Assembly: GCA_004298075.1 (NCBI GenBank)
Contig: SCRK01000181.1
Span: 1 to 5,787 of the forward strand
From: a bacterium
GTDB taxonomy: Bacteria > Omnitrophota > Gorgyraeia > Gygaellales > Profunditerraquicolaceae
Length of the DNA: 5,787 nucleotides
Direction: 5' to 3'
Of the stretch, positions 1 to 5,787 are shown piece by piece. The position numbers and the translations under genes were made by a program. The notes beneath the pieces were generated by a model, which saw only the letters and a list, made by a program, of their open reading frames with translations, did not search any database and was not told the DNA's origin. How positions within the stretch are numbered: the first letter of the stretch is position 1; every line of letters starts with the position of its first letter.

Positions 1-1841
1 TAGAGGACGGCTCAACCGTAAGCGATTACGGCTTCGATGAGATCGAGAGAAAAAACTCCATAAATTCAAGCTTCCTGTTTTGCGATTATCAAAACTTCCG
101 TATTCAGATAGTCGATGCCCCGGGATATGCTGATTTCTTCGGAGAGGTTATTTCAGGGTTGCGCGCGGTAGACGGGGCGGTAATCGTGGTCGACGCTGTA
201 AACGGTGTCCAGGTCGGCACAGAACGGGCCTGGGAGGCGCTGGAAGAGGCAGGCATACCCTGTATGATCTTTATCAATAAAATGGATAAAGAGGGTTCAG
301 ATGTGAATAAGGCCCTCGCGGATCTAAAAAGCAGGCTTTCCAAGAATTGCGTGATCATCGAGTCTCTGGAGGACCCGCTTTTAATGGAGGCCATTGCTGA
401 AAGCGATGATCGGCTGCTGGAAAAATACCTTTCGGTGCTAAGGCTTTCAGTAGATGAGATTAAAGCGGGCTTAGCCGAAGCAGTGCATAAGCGTAAACTC
501 TTCCCGGTAGTTGCCGGCTCCGGCCTTACGGACAGAGGGATAAAAGACCTATTGGAGGACATCATACAATATCTTCCCAGTCCTTTGGAGAGGCCCCCTG
601 TGTTCGCGGCTAATCCTGCCAAGCCCGAGGAAAAGAAGGAGATACTCCTTAGCGCTGAAGCGCCATTCTCCGCTTTCGTTTTCAAGAATATATCCGACCC
701 TTATGTAGGGCAGCTTAGCTTGTTACGCGTTTTCTCCGGCAGGCTTGTTTCCAATACCGGTTTTTATAATGTAACCAAGAGGCTTAAAGAAAGGATTGGC
801 CAGATCTACATATTGCAGGGTAAAGAGCAGCGGCAGCAGGAGGAGGCCTCCTGCGGCGATATCGTGGCTATCGCTAAATTGAAAGAAACCGGAGTTACGG
901 ATTCCCTGGGCTTGGATAAGGAGCAATTTTTATTTGAAGGGATGGTTTTTCCCGAACCGGCAATATCATCCTCCGTAAAGCCTAAATCCCGCGATGATGA
1001 AGAAAAGATCTCAATCGCCCTGCATAAGCTTTCCGCCGAGGACCCCACGTTTAAAGTAACCCATGATCCCCAGACCAAGGAATTGATCATCTCCGGACTG
1101 GGTGACCTGCACCTTGATGTTATGGTGGGGCGGATGAAAAAAAGATTCAATGTGACGGTTGATCTAGGCACTCCCAAGGTTTCTTACAAAGAGACGATCT
1201 CCAAGAGCGCCAGGGTCCAGGGAAAATTCAAGCGGCAATCCGGAGGCCGCGGCCAGTACGGCGACTGTTGGATCACCGTTGAGCCATTGGAAAGAGGCCG
1301 GGGCCTTGAGTTTGTAGATAAAATAGTCGGGGGAGCGATCCCCCGCAATTTTATCCCCTCGGTTGAAAAAGGTGTACGCCAGGCAGCCGGTGAAGGGGCG
1401 GTGGCAGGTTACCCTATTGAGGATATCCGCGTTAGCCTTGTCGATGGTTCTTACCACGATGTTGATTCCTCCGATATGGCTTTTCAGATCGCAGGCGCCA
1501 TGGCCTTACGGAAAGCAGTAAGCGAAGCAGGCCCAGTATTATTGGAGCCGGTCATGGATGTGGAGGTGACAATACCGGAAGAGTCCCTTGGGAGCATCTC
1601 AGGAGATATCAACTCCCGGCGCGGAAGGATCATGGGCATGGAGATCAAAGATAAAACCCAGGTGGTTAAGGCCCAGGCGCCTTTATCGGAGATGTTCAAA
1701 TACGCAAATGACCTGCGTTCAATTACCGCCGGACGCGGGTTCTATACTATGCACTTCTCGCATTACGAAGAGGTTCCGCATAAGATCGCCGCTTCGATTA
1801 TCAGCCAATATCAAGCCGCCAAAAAACACGAGGAAGTTTAG
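1..1841 (+). CDS. Elongation factor G-like translational GTPase (EF-G-2/FusA2 type), 5' end missing
   Basis: The reading frame is open from base 3 to a TAG at 1839-1841, giving 612 visible residues. The true start and G1 P-loop lie left of the window, probably some 50-75 residues away. Visible in order: a G2-like stretch with RKNSI (visible residues 16-20), G3 DAPGY (38-42), G4 NKMD (92-95), a G5-like AGSG (about 171-174), domain II (about 220-315), domain III with SGLGDLHLD (about 364-372), domain IV with RQSGGRGQYGD (about 411-421) and HDVDSSDMAF (about 485-494), and domain V ending near YEEVP. VQVGTERAW after G3 and DAPGY in place of DTPGH mark the EF-G-2/FusA2-like subfamily, not canonical EF-G. 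The G' subdomain between G4 and the DDRLLEKYL helix is nearly absent. Canonical EF-G is a cytosolic ribosomal translocase. Members of this subfamily have variable or unclear ribosome-dependent activity, so translocation is not assured. Domain IV is intact, which favours ribosome binding. Tetracycline-resistance-type (TetM) and RF3 assignments fit less well. Confidence 0.93.
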   Translation, partial: EDGSTVSDYGFDEIERKNSINSSFLFCDYQNFRIQIVDAPGYADFFGEVISGLRAVDGAVIVVDAVNGVQVGTERAWEALEEAGIPCMIFINKMDKEGSDVNKALADLKSRLSKNCVIIESLEDPLLMEAIAESDDRLLEKYLSVLRLSVDEIKAGLAEAVHKRKLFPVVAGSGLTDRGIKDLLEDIIQYLPSPLERPPVFAANPAKPEEKKEILLSAEAPFSAFVFKNISDPYVGQLSLLRVFSGRLVSNTGFYNVTKRLKERIGQIYILQGKEQRQQEEASCGDIVAIAKLKETGVTDSLGLDKEQFLFEGMVFPEPAISSSVKPKSRDDEEKISIALHKLSAEDPTFKVTHDPQTKELIISGLGDLHLDVMVGRMKKRFNVTVDLGTPKVSYKETISKSARVQGKFKRQSGGRGQYGDCWITVEPLERGRGLEFVDKIVGGAIPRNFIPSVEKGVRQAAGEGAVAGYPIEDIRVSLVDGSYHDVDSSDMAFQIAGAMALRKAVSEAGPVLLEPVMDVEVTIPEESLGSISGDINSRRGRIMGMEIKDKTQVVKAQAPLSEMFKYANDLRSITAGRGFYTMHFSHYEEVPHKIAASIISQYQAAKKHEEV

Positions 1842-1860
1842 TCCCAAACTTTAAAATCAT

Positions 1861-2562
1861 ATGAAGATAAGCTTATTTGCAGTTAACGGTATTCCTTTGG
1901 GAAAACAAAATGTAAAGGATCCCCGTCTGGACCAGGCGGATAAATTGGTCAGCGCGAAAAAGAAGACCTATGTGCAGGTAGAGCTGGTGGGTGAGGAAGA
2001 GGCCCTGGATGCGGATGTTATCATGACGCTTAAGGATAGCCGGATGGATTTGATCCTAAGAGACCTGGATTTTGTGGAGACGCGTTTAAGCCGTAATCCC
2101 GGAGCCTCCGAAGCCGCGTTATTGCAGAAGCTAAAAACCGCCCTTGAAAAAGAGGAGTTTATTTCAATCCTGGGATTGTCTCCCGAAGAAAAGGAGCTGA
2201 TCTCGGGTTACGGACTTCTTACCCTTAAGCCTGTAGTGGTCGTAGAAGATAATGAGCTTGAGGATTTAGGATCCTTATTATTCAAGGTCATGAGTTTAAG
2301 CGGCTTTATCTCATTCCTTACCGTAGGGGATAAAGAAAACCGCGCCTGGCTGATCAAGAAAGGCACTACTGCCTGGGAGGCAAGCGGAGCGATCCATTCA
2401 GATATCCAAAAAGGCTTTATCCGCGCTGAGATCATCAGTTTCGCTGATTTTATCCAGGCGGGAGGAGAAACCCAGGCCAAACAGGTGGGGAAGATGCGCC
2501 TTGAGACCAAAGAGTATGTGATGCAGGACGCGGATCTGGCAAGTTTTCGGTTCAATAAATAG
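1861..2562 (+). CDS. GTPase-less YchF/OLA1-like protein with intact YchF C-terminal (TGS-type) domain
   Basis: This 233-aa protein aligns by eye with YchF (about 363 aa) from end to end but lacks the nucleotide-binding machinery. GIPLGKQ (residues 10-16) stands where YchF has GLPNVGKST. KDPRLDQ (19-25) and YVQVELVG (37-44) match the strands before G3, but the G3 Asp is gone (VGEEE). DADVIM to VETRLSR (50-78) matches the helical region, and LSPEEKELI with LLTLKPVVVV (106-128) leads into G4, where NVNE is replaced by EDNE. The C-terminal YchF domain (about 150-233) is well kept, including FLTVGDKENRAW, GAIHSD, KGFIRAE, GKMRLE and FRFN. About 130 residues are missing in three in-frame blocks, so this is an orderly reduction and not frameshift decay. 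An in-frame TAA at 1852-1854 makes ATG 1861 the natural start. The ribosome binding site is weak (AGGAAG at 1831-1836, about 24 nt away), suggesting coupling to the upstream gene. YchF/OLA1 binds ribosomes and hydrolyses ATP. This protein should do neither hydrolysis nor nucleotide switching. A ribosome- or RNA-binding role is inference. Confidence 0.87.
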   Translation: MKISLFAVNGIPLGKQNVKDPRLDQADKLVSAKKKTYVQVELVGEEEALDADVIMTLKDSRMDLILRDLDFVETRLSRNPGASEAALLQKLKTALEKEEFISILGLSPEEKELISGYGLLTLKPVVVVEDNELEDLGSLLFKVMSLSGFISFLTVGDKENRAWLIKKGTTAWEASGAIHSDIQKGFIRAEIISFADFIQAGGETQAKQVGKMRLETKEYVMQDADLASFRFNK

Positions 2563-2570
2563 GGGACAAT

Positions 2571-2577
2571 AAGGAGG
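2571..2577 (+). promoter_or_regulatory. Strong ribosome binding site for purH
   Basis: AAGGAGG lies nine bases before ATG 2587. It is a near-complete Shine-Dalgarno match in the 24-nt gap after the YchF-like gene, and it fixes the purH start. It is much stronger than the sites before the YchF-like gene and folC, so purH can probably initiate independently within the operon. Confidence 0.85.
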
Positions 2578-2586
2578 AACAAATTA

Positions 2587-4143
2587 ATGGTTAAAATCAA
2601 GCGGGCCTTGATCAGCTTATCGGATAAAACCGGGATCGTCGAGCTGGCTAAAGAATTAAGTAATTTTGGCGCGGAGATCCTCTCTACCGGCGGCACAGCC
2701 AAGCTCTTGCGTGAAAACGGTATTCCCGTAACCGAGGTTTCCGCGTATACCGGTTTTCCCGAGATGCTCGACGGCAGGGTAAAAACTTTGCATCCCAAGA
2801 TCCACGGCGGGCTGCTTGCTTTGCGTAATAATCCCGAGCACATGCGGACCTTAAAGGAGCATAATATCGGCCTTATCGATATGGTGGTGGTCAATTTATA
2901 CCCTTTTGAGAAAACGACTCAAAAGCCGGGGGTTAGTATCGAAGAGGTGATTGAGAATATCGATATCGGCGGGCCCTCCATGCTGCGTTCGGCTGCCAAG
3001 AACCACCAGTCTGTCGCGGTGATCTGTAATCCTGCTCGTTACCCGCAGGTGATCAGCGAGTTGAAAAAGAACAATGGCTGTCTTACCGAAGAATTGATGC
3101 GCGAACTGGGCGTCGAAGTTTATGGCCATACCAGTAAATATGATGCCGCCATATATAATTATCTTAGCGGCTATTTTAAACCAAAAAAAGAAACAGAGGG
3201 TTTTCCCAGAGAGCTTGTCCTGGTTTTTGAAAAGATCCAGGAGCTGCGCTATGGAGAGAATCCGCACCAAAAAGCAGCCTTCTATAAGGAGAAGGAAAAA
3301 TCCGCGGGACTGATCAACCTGAAGCAATTACAAGGCAAAGAGCTTTCTTTTAACAATATCCTTGACCTTAACGCCGCTCTTGAGCTGGTCAAAGAGTTCC
3401 AGAATCCTGCCGCGGTTATTGTGAAACACAACAATCCCTGCGGAGCGGCAGAAGATAAGGAGTTAAAGAGCGCCTACTTAAATGCCTGGAAATGCGACAA
3501 ACTCTCGGCATTCGGCGGGATCGTCGCTTTAAACCGCAGACTGGATTTAAATACTGCCAAGGTTGTGGCTAAGAGCGGATTTTTAGAGTGCATCATTGCC
3601 CCGGGATTTGATAAAGAAGCGCTTGCTTTATTCAAAGATAAAAAGAATTTGCGTTTGCTTGAGTTGGCGGATTTGAACCCTATCGATGAGCCGGAGTTTA
3701 AGCGGATCACCGGCGGCATGCTTTTACAAAGCAAAGATTTAGCAACCCTGGACATTGATAAGCTTAAGGTAGTGACCAAGAAGAAACCGACCAAAGCCCA
3801 GATGGAAAGCCTGGTCTTCGGCTGGAAGGTGGCCAAGCACGTAAAATCTAATGCCATCATTTTTACCAAAGGTACCAGGACTGTGGGCATCGGCGCCGGA
3901 CAAATGTCCCGCGTAGATTCGGTAATGATCGCTAAAAAGAAATCCGGCAATTTAAGCAAGGATTGCTGCCTGGCTTCGGATGCCTTCTTTCCAAAGGCGG
4001 ATGCCATATCCTGGGCGCATAAAGCGGGGGCCAGGGCGATAGTCCAGCCCGGAGGTTCTATCGCTGACCAGGAGATCATCGCTGCCTGCGATAAATATAA
4101 GATCGCCATGGTTACCACTGGGATAAGGCACTTCAGGCATTAA
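2587..4143 (+). CDS. purH: Bifunctional AICAR transformylase / IMP cyclohydrolase (PurH)
   Basis: This enzyme catalyses the last two steps of de novo purine synthesis: 10-formyl-tetrahydrofolate formylates AICAR to FAICAR, which is then cyclised to IMP in the cytosol. The 518-aa length is close to the usual bacterial size (about 510-530). The N-terminal cyclohydrolase domain (about 1-195) shows ALISLSDKTG (7-16), STGGTAKLL (33-41), DGRVKTLHPKIHGG (62-75), VVNLYPF (101-107) and DIGGPSMLRSAAKN (126-139). The transformylase domain (about 205-518) shows LRYGENPHQ (220-228), SFNNILDLNAA (254-264), the catalytic Lys280-His281 in VKHNNPCGAA, SAFGGIVALNR (307-317), GIGAGQMSRVDS (434-445), ASDAFFP (463-469) and the terminal RHFRH. 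All key residues I know are present, so the enzyme is expected to be active. FFPKAD replaces the common FFPFxD, and GIRHFRH replaces GMRHFRH; both look minor. It is preceded by a strong ribosome binding site and followed by folC after one codon. FolC supplies the folate class that this enzyme uses. Confidence 0.98.
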   Translation: MVKIKRALISLSDKTGIVELAKELSNFGAEILSTGGTAKLLRENGIPVTEVSAYTGFPEMLDGRVKTLHPKIHGGLLALRNNPEHMRTLKEHNIGLIDMVVVNLYPFEKTTQKPGVSIEEVIENIDIGGPSMLRSAAKNHQSVAVICNPARYPQVISELKKNNGCLTEELMRELGVEVYGHTSKYDAAIYNYLSGYFKPKKETEGFPRELVLVFEKIQELRYGENPHQKAAFYKEKEKSAGLINLKQLQGKELSFNNILDLNAALELVKEFQNPAAVIVKHNNPCGAAEDKELKSAYLNAWKCDKLSAFGGIVALNRRLDLNTAKVVAKSGFLECIIAPGFDKEALALFKDKKNLRLLELADLNPIDEPEFKRITGGMLLQSKDLATLDIDKLKVVTKKKPTKAQMESLVFGWKVAKHVKSNAIIFTKGTRTVGIGAGQMSRVDSVMIAKKKSGNLSKDCCLASDAFFPKADAISWAHKAGARAIVQPGGSIADQEIIAACDKYKIAMVTTGIRHFRH

Positions 4144-4146
4144 TGT

Positions 4147-5475
4147 ATGGCCTACCGGGAAGTTATAAGATACCTGGATTCCTTCGCTAACTACGAAAAA
4201 AACCTGAACTATTCGTATAAGAAAACGCTGAATTTAGCGCGCATCCGGGATTTCCTCGCGTCCATAGGAAACCCTCAGGCTTCCCTGCGCGTTATTCACG
4301 TTGCCGGTACAAAAGGCAAAGGTTCAACCTGCGCCTTTAGCGCTTACATACTCAGGGAGGCGGGTTTTCGGGTTGGGCTTTATACTTCTCCCCATCTGCG
4401 TGATTTCAGGGAAAGGATAAGGATCCTCAGGCCTTTTGTCTCCGGACGCAAAATAGCAGCCGGAGGTTTTGAGGGGATGATTTCCCGCCAGGCGCTCTCT
4501 TCTTTAGTCAAAGAATTAAAGCCGGCGATAGAGAAATATAACCGTAATTCCAAATACGGCCCGCTCTCGTTTTTTGAAATTTATACAGCCATAGCTTTTT
4601 TATATTTTAAGCGCATGAATGTTGATTTCGCGGTTTTAGAAACCGGTTTGGGAGGCAGACTGGACGCTACCAATACCGCTGACTCTCTTGCCTGCGCTAT
4701 TACTCCGGTAAGTTACGAGCATGTTCAGAAATTAGGCAAAACCCTGACCAAGATTGCCGGGGAGAAGGCCGGGATCATAAAGGAAAAGGGAGCGATCGTA
4801 ATTTCCGCCAGGCAGGATAAAGAGGCCAGGAAGGTCATTCATGACAGATGCAGAAGATTCCAGGCCCGGCTTTACGAAGTAGGCAGGCAGATAAGATATT
4901 TCAAGCTTAAGCGGGGCTTGGCAATCAAGGGCTTGCGTAAAGTTTATAAAAACTTGCGCCTCAGGCTGTTGGGAGAGCACCAGATGGCCAATGCTGCTTT
5001 GGCTGTCGGCTTGGTAGAAAGTTTAAGTTCCCGCGGTTTTAATATCGGAAGCCGCCCGATACGCCAAGGGCTTTATGATACAGTTTGGCCGGCTAGATGC
5101 GAAGTTATCGCCAAGAACCCCCTGATTGTTCTAGACGGTGCGCAGAACCTGGCCTCGGCAGCCGCGTTAAAGTCGGCAGTGAAAAACAATTTCAAATATA
5201 GCAAGCTTATCCTGGTTTTAGGCATTTCGGATGACAAGGATATCCCCGGGATATGCGGGGAGCTTAACCCTTTAGCGGATAAAATTATTCTTACCCGCGC
5301 GGCTACTTCCCGGGCAGCCCAACCAAAGAGGCTATCCGGATATTTTAACAGAAAAACATATTTGACGCGGAGCGTAAAAGAGGCAAAGCTCTTGGCCGCA
5401 AGTATGGCGCAAAAAGAGGACCTGATTTTAGTTACAGGATCTTTATTCGTCGCAGGAGAATACCGGAATGATTAA
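4147..5475 (+). CDS. folC: Folylpolyglutamate synthase / dihydrofolate synthase (FolC)
   Basis: This ATP-dependent ligase of the Mur-ligase superfamily adds glutamate to folates and, in bifunctional members, to dihydropteroate. The 442-aa length is typical. The N-terminal ATPase domain carries the P-loop GTKGKGS (54-60), YTSPHLRDFRERIRI (79-93), LETGLGGRLDATN (164-176; Glu165 is the likely Mg ligand), SYEHVQKLG (189-197; His192 is the second likely metal ligand) and GEKAGIIK (205-212; Lys207 is the likely carbamylated lysine). GEHQMANAALA (276-286) and WPARCEV (314-320) lead into the C-terminal Rossmann-like domain, which has DGAQN (330-334) and VTGSLFVAGEY (429-439). Two oddities: DGAQN has Gln where the family has DGAHN, and residues 94-113 hold about 15 extra residues after RIRI. 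Whether it is bifunctional cannot be told from sequence alone. It starts at ATG 4147, one codon after the purH TAA and in the same frame. Only AGG at 4135-4137 resembles a ribosome binding site, so translational coupling is likely. Its end overlaps mnmE by 8 nt. Confidence 0.95.
   Translation: MAYREVIRYLDSFANYEKNLNYSYKKTLNLARIRDFLASIGNPQASLRVIHVAGTKGKGSTCAFSAYILREAGFRVGLYTSPHLRDFRERIRILRPFVSGRKIAAGGFEGMISRQALSSLVKELKPAIEKYNRNSKYGPLSFFEIYTAIAFLYFKRMNVDFAVLETGLGGRLDATNTADSLACAITPVSYEHVQKLGKTLTKIAGEKAGIIKEKGAIVISARQDKEARKVIHDRCRRFQARLYEVGRQIRYFKLKRGLAIKGLRKVYKNLRLRLLGEHQMANAALAVGLVESLSSRGFNIGSRPIRQGLYDTVWPARCEVIAKNPLIVLDGAQNLASAAALKSAVKNNFKYSKLILVLGISDDKDIPGICGELNPLADKIILTRAATSRAAQPKRLSGYFNRKTYLTRSVKEAKLLAASMAQKEDLILVTGSLFVAGEYRND
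5454..5459 (+). promoter_or_regulatory. Ribosome binding site for mnmE, inside the folC end
   Basis: AGGAGA sits eight bases before ATG 5468, within the last codons of folC. It supports the mnmE start even though that start lies before the folC stop codon. Confidence 0.75.
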
Positions 5476-5787
5476 GACCCGCGTTGATGATACGATCGCA
5501 GCCATATCTACTCCCATAGGCCAGGGGGGGATCGGCATTGTCCGGCTCAGCGGCAAGGAGGCCATAAACATCGCCGCGAGGGTTTTTGTTCCCAAAGACA
5601 AAAATAAGCCCTCCCAATTTAAGACTTATACCATGCATTACGGCCGTATAATGGATGGGGCCCAAGTTATCGACGAGGTGATCCTCACATTGATGCGTTC
5701 CCCGAAATCATATACCAAAGAGGATGTGGTGGAGATAAACTGTCATGGCGGCTTAGTAGCCCTGCGCAAGGTTCTGGATCTGGTTAT
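5468..5787 (+). CDS. mnmE: tRNA modification GTPase MnmE (TrmE), N-terminal part, truncated by window edge
   Basis: With MnmG, MnmE installs the 5-aminomethyl or carboxymethylaminomethyl group on U34 of certain tRNAs, using GTP and a one-carbon tetrahydrofolate. The window holds the first 106 codons plus two bases; the full protein is usually about 450 aa. The visible part is the TrmE N-terminal, folate-binding and dimerising domain: DDTIAAISTPIGQGGIGIV (7-25) with RLSG after it, HYGRI (57-61), and the family signature SYTKEDVVEINCHGG (81-95). The start at ATG 5468 is supported by AGGAGA eight bases upstream and by the protein beginning at the expected place relative to the DTIAAI motif. It overlaps folC by eight bases in another frame, which is typical of translational coupling. 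The GTPase domain and C-terminal catalytic Cys lie outside the window, so its activity cannot be judged here. Confidence 0.96.
   Translation, partial: MIKTRVDDTIAAISTPIGQGGIGIVRLSGKEAINIAARVFVPKDKNKPSQFKTYTMHYGRIMDGAQVIDEVILTLMRSPKSYTKEDVVEINCHGGLVALRKVLDLV

Noticed and set aside
104..685. 193-codon open frame on the minus strand opposite the EF-G-like gene
   Set aside because: Low-complexity Ser/Ala/Thr-rich translation with no recognisable motif, lying entirely under a conserved gene; a shadow of codon bias.
1588..1854. 88-codon plus-strand open frame overlapping the end of the EF-G-like gene
   Set aside because: It is in another frame over conserved domain V, is Arg/Pro-rich and has no family likeness; a shadow.
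1842..1860. Possible terminator or promoter between the EF-G-like and YchF-like genes
   Set aside because: The 19-nt gap is AT-rich but has no stem-loop and is too short for a promoter with -35 and -10 boxes.
1861..2562. Considered calling the YchF-like gene a pseudogene
   Set aside because: The frame is fully open, all three losses are in frame, the C-terminal domain is well conserved, and it sits in a tight operon; a functional reduced protein is more likely.
2208..2894. 228-codon minus-strand open frame spanning the YchF-like gene end and purH start
   Set aside because: It runs antisense across two well-supported genes and the translation resembles no family; considered as a possible antisense toxin or regulator but nothing supports it.
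3474..4118. 214-codon minus-strand open frame within purH
   Set aside because: Fully antisense to the conserved transformylase domain and has no motif or ribosome binding site that I can identify.
5240..5254. 15-nt palindrome ATATCCC-C-GGGATAT within folC
   Set aside because: A single copy inside coding sequence (Asp-Ile-Pro-Gly-Ile codons), not in an operator position; probably chance.

Overview
This window is a compact, single-strand (+) bacterial gene cluster with five protein genes: the 3' part of an EF-G-like translational GTPase, a 233-aa YchF/OLA1 relative that has lost its nucleotide-binding core, purH, folC, and the 5' end of mnmE. The gaps are 19, 24 and 3 nt, followed by an 8-nt overlap, so the five probably form one operon read left to right. 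There is no gene-free stretch longer than 24 nt. I saw no tRNA or rRNA gene, CRISPR array, insertion sequence, promoter or convincing terminator.

Organism: all genes are bacterial in type, with medium GC (somewhat under 50% by eye) and tight packing. Complete core-metabolism genes lie beside divergent paralogs. I suspect an uncultured lineage of the Omnitrophota/PVC-neighbour kind, but this is a low-confidence impression. No marker in the window fixes the taxonomy.

Layout. 1-1841: EF-G-like protein of the EF-G-2/FusA2 type. Its P-loop lies left of the window. The switch II histidine is replaced by Tyr (DAPGY) and the G' subdomain is almost gone. 1861-2562: the most unusual gene. It is collinear with YchF along its whole length, but the P-loop is degenerate, the G3 Asp and the G4 NxxE are absent, and about 130 residues are missing in three in-frame blocks. 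The helical segment and the C-terminal YchF/TGS domain are well preserved. 2587-4143: complete bifunctional purine enzyme PurH with a strong ribosome binding site. 4147-5475: complete FolC, starting one codon after the purH stop in the same frame. 5468-5787: N-terminal domain of MnmE, running off the right edge.

How they fit together: PurH consumes 10-formyl-tetrahydrofolate, FolC makes or polyglutamylates the folate cofactor, and MnmE uses a one-carbon folate to modify wobble uridines in tRNA. The right half therefore has a folate/one-carbon theme. The left half and MnmE share a translation/GTPase theme. The point most worth pursuing is the pairing of an atypical EF-G paralog with a GTPase-less YchF paralog that may act as a ribosome- or RNA-binding partner. 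That role is inference.
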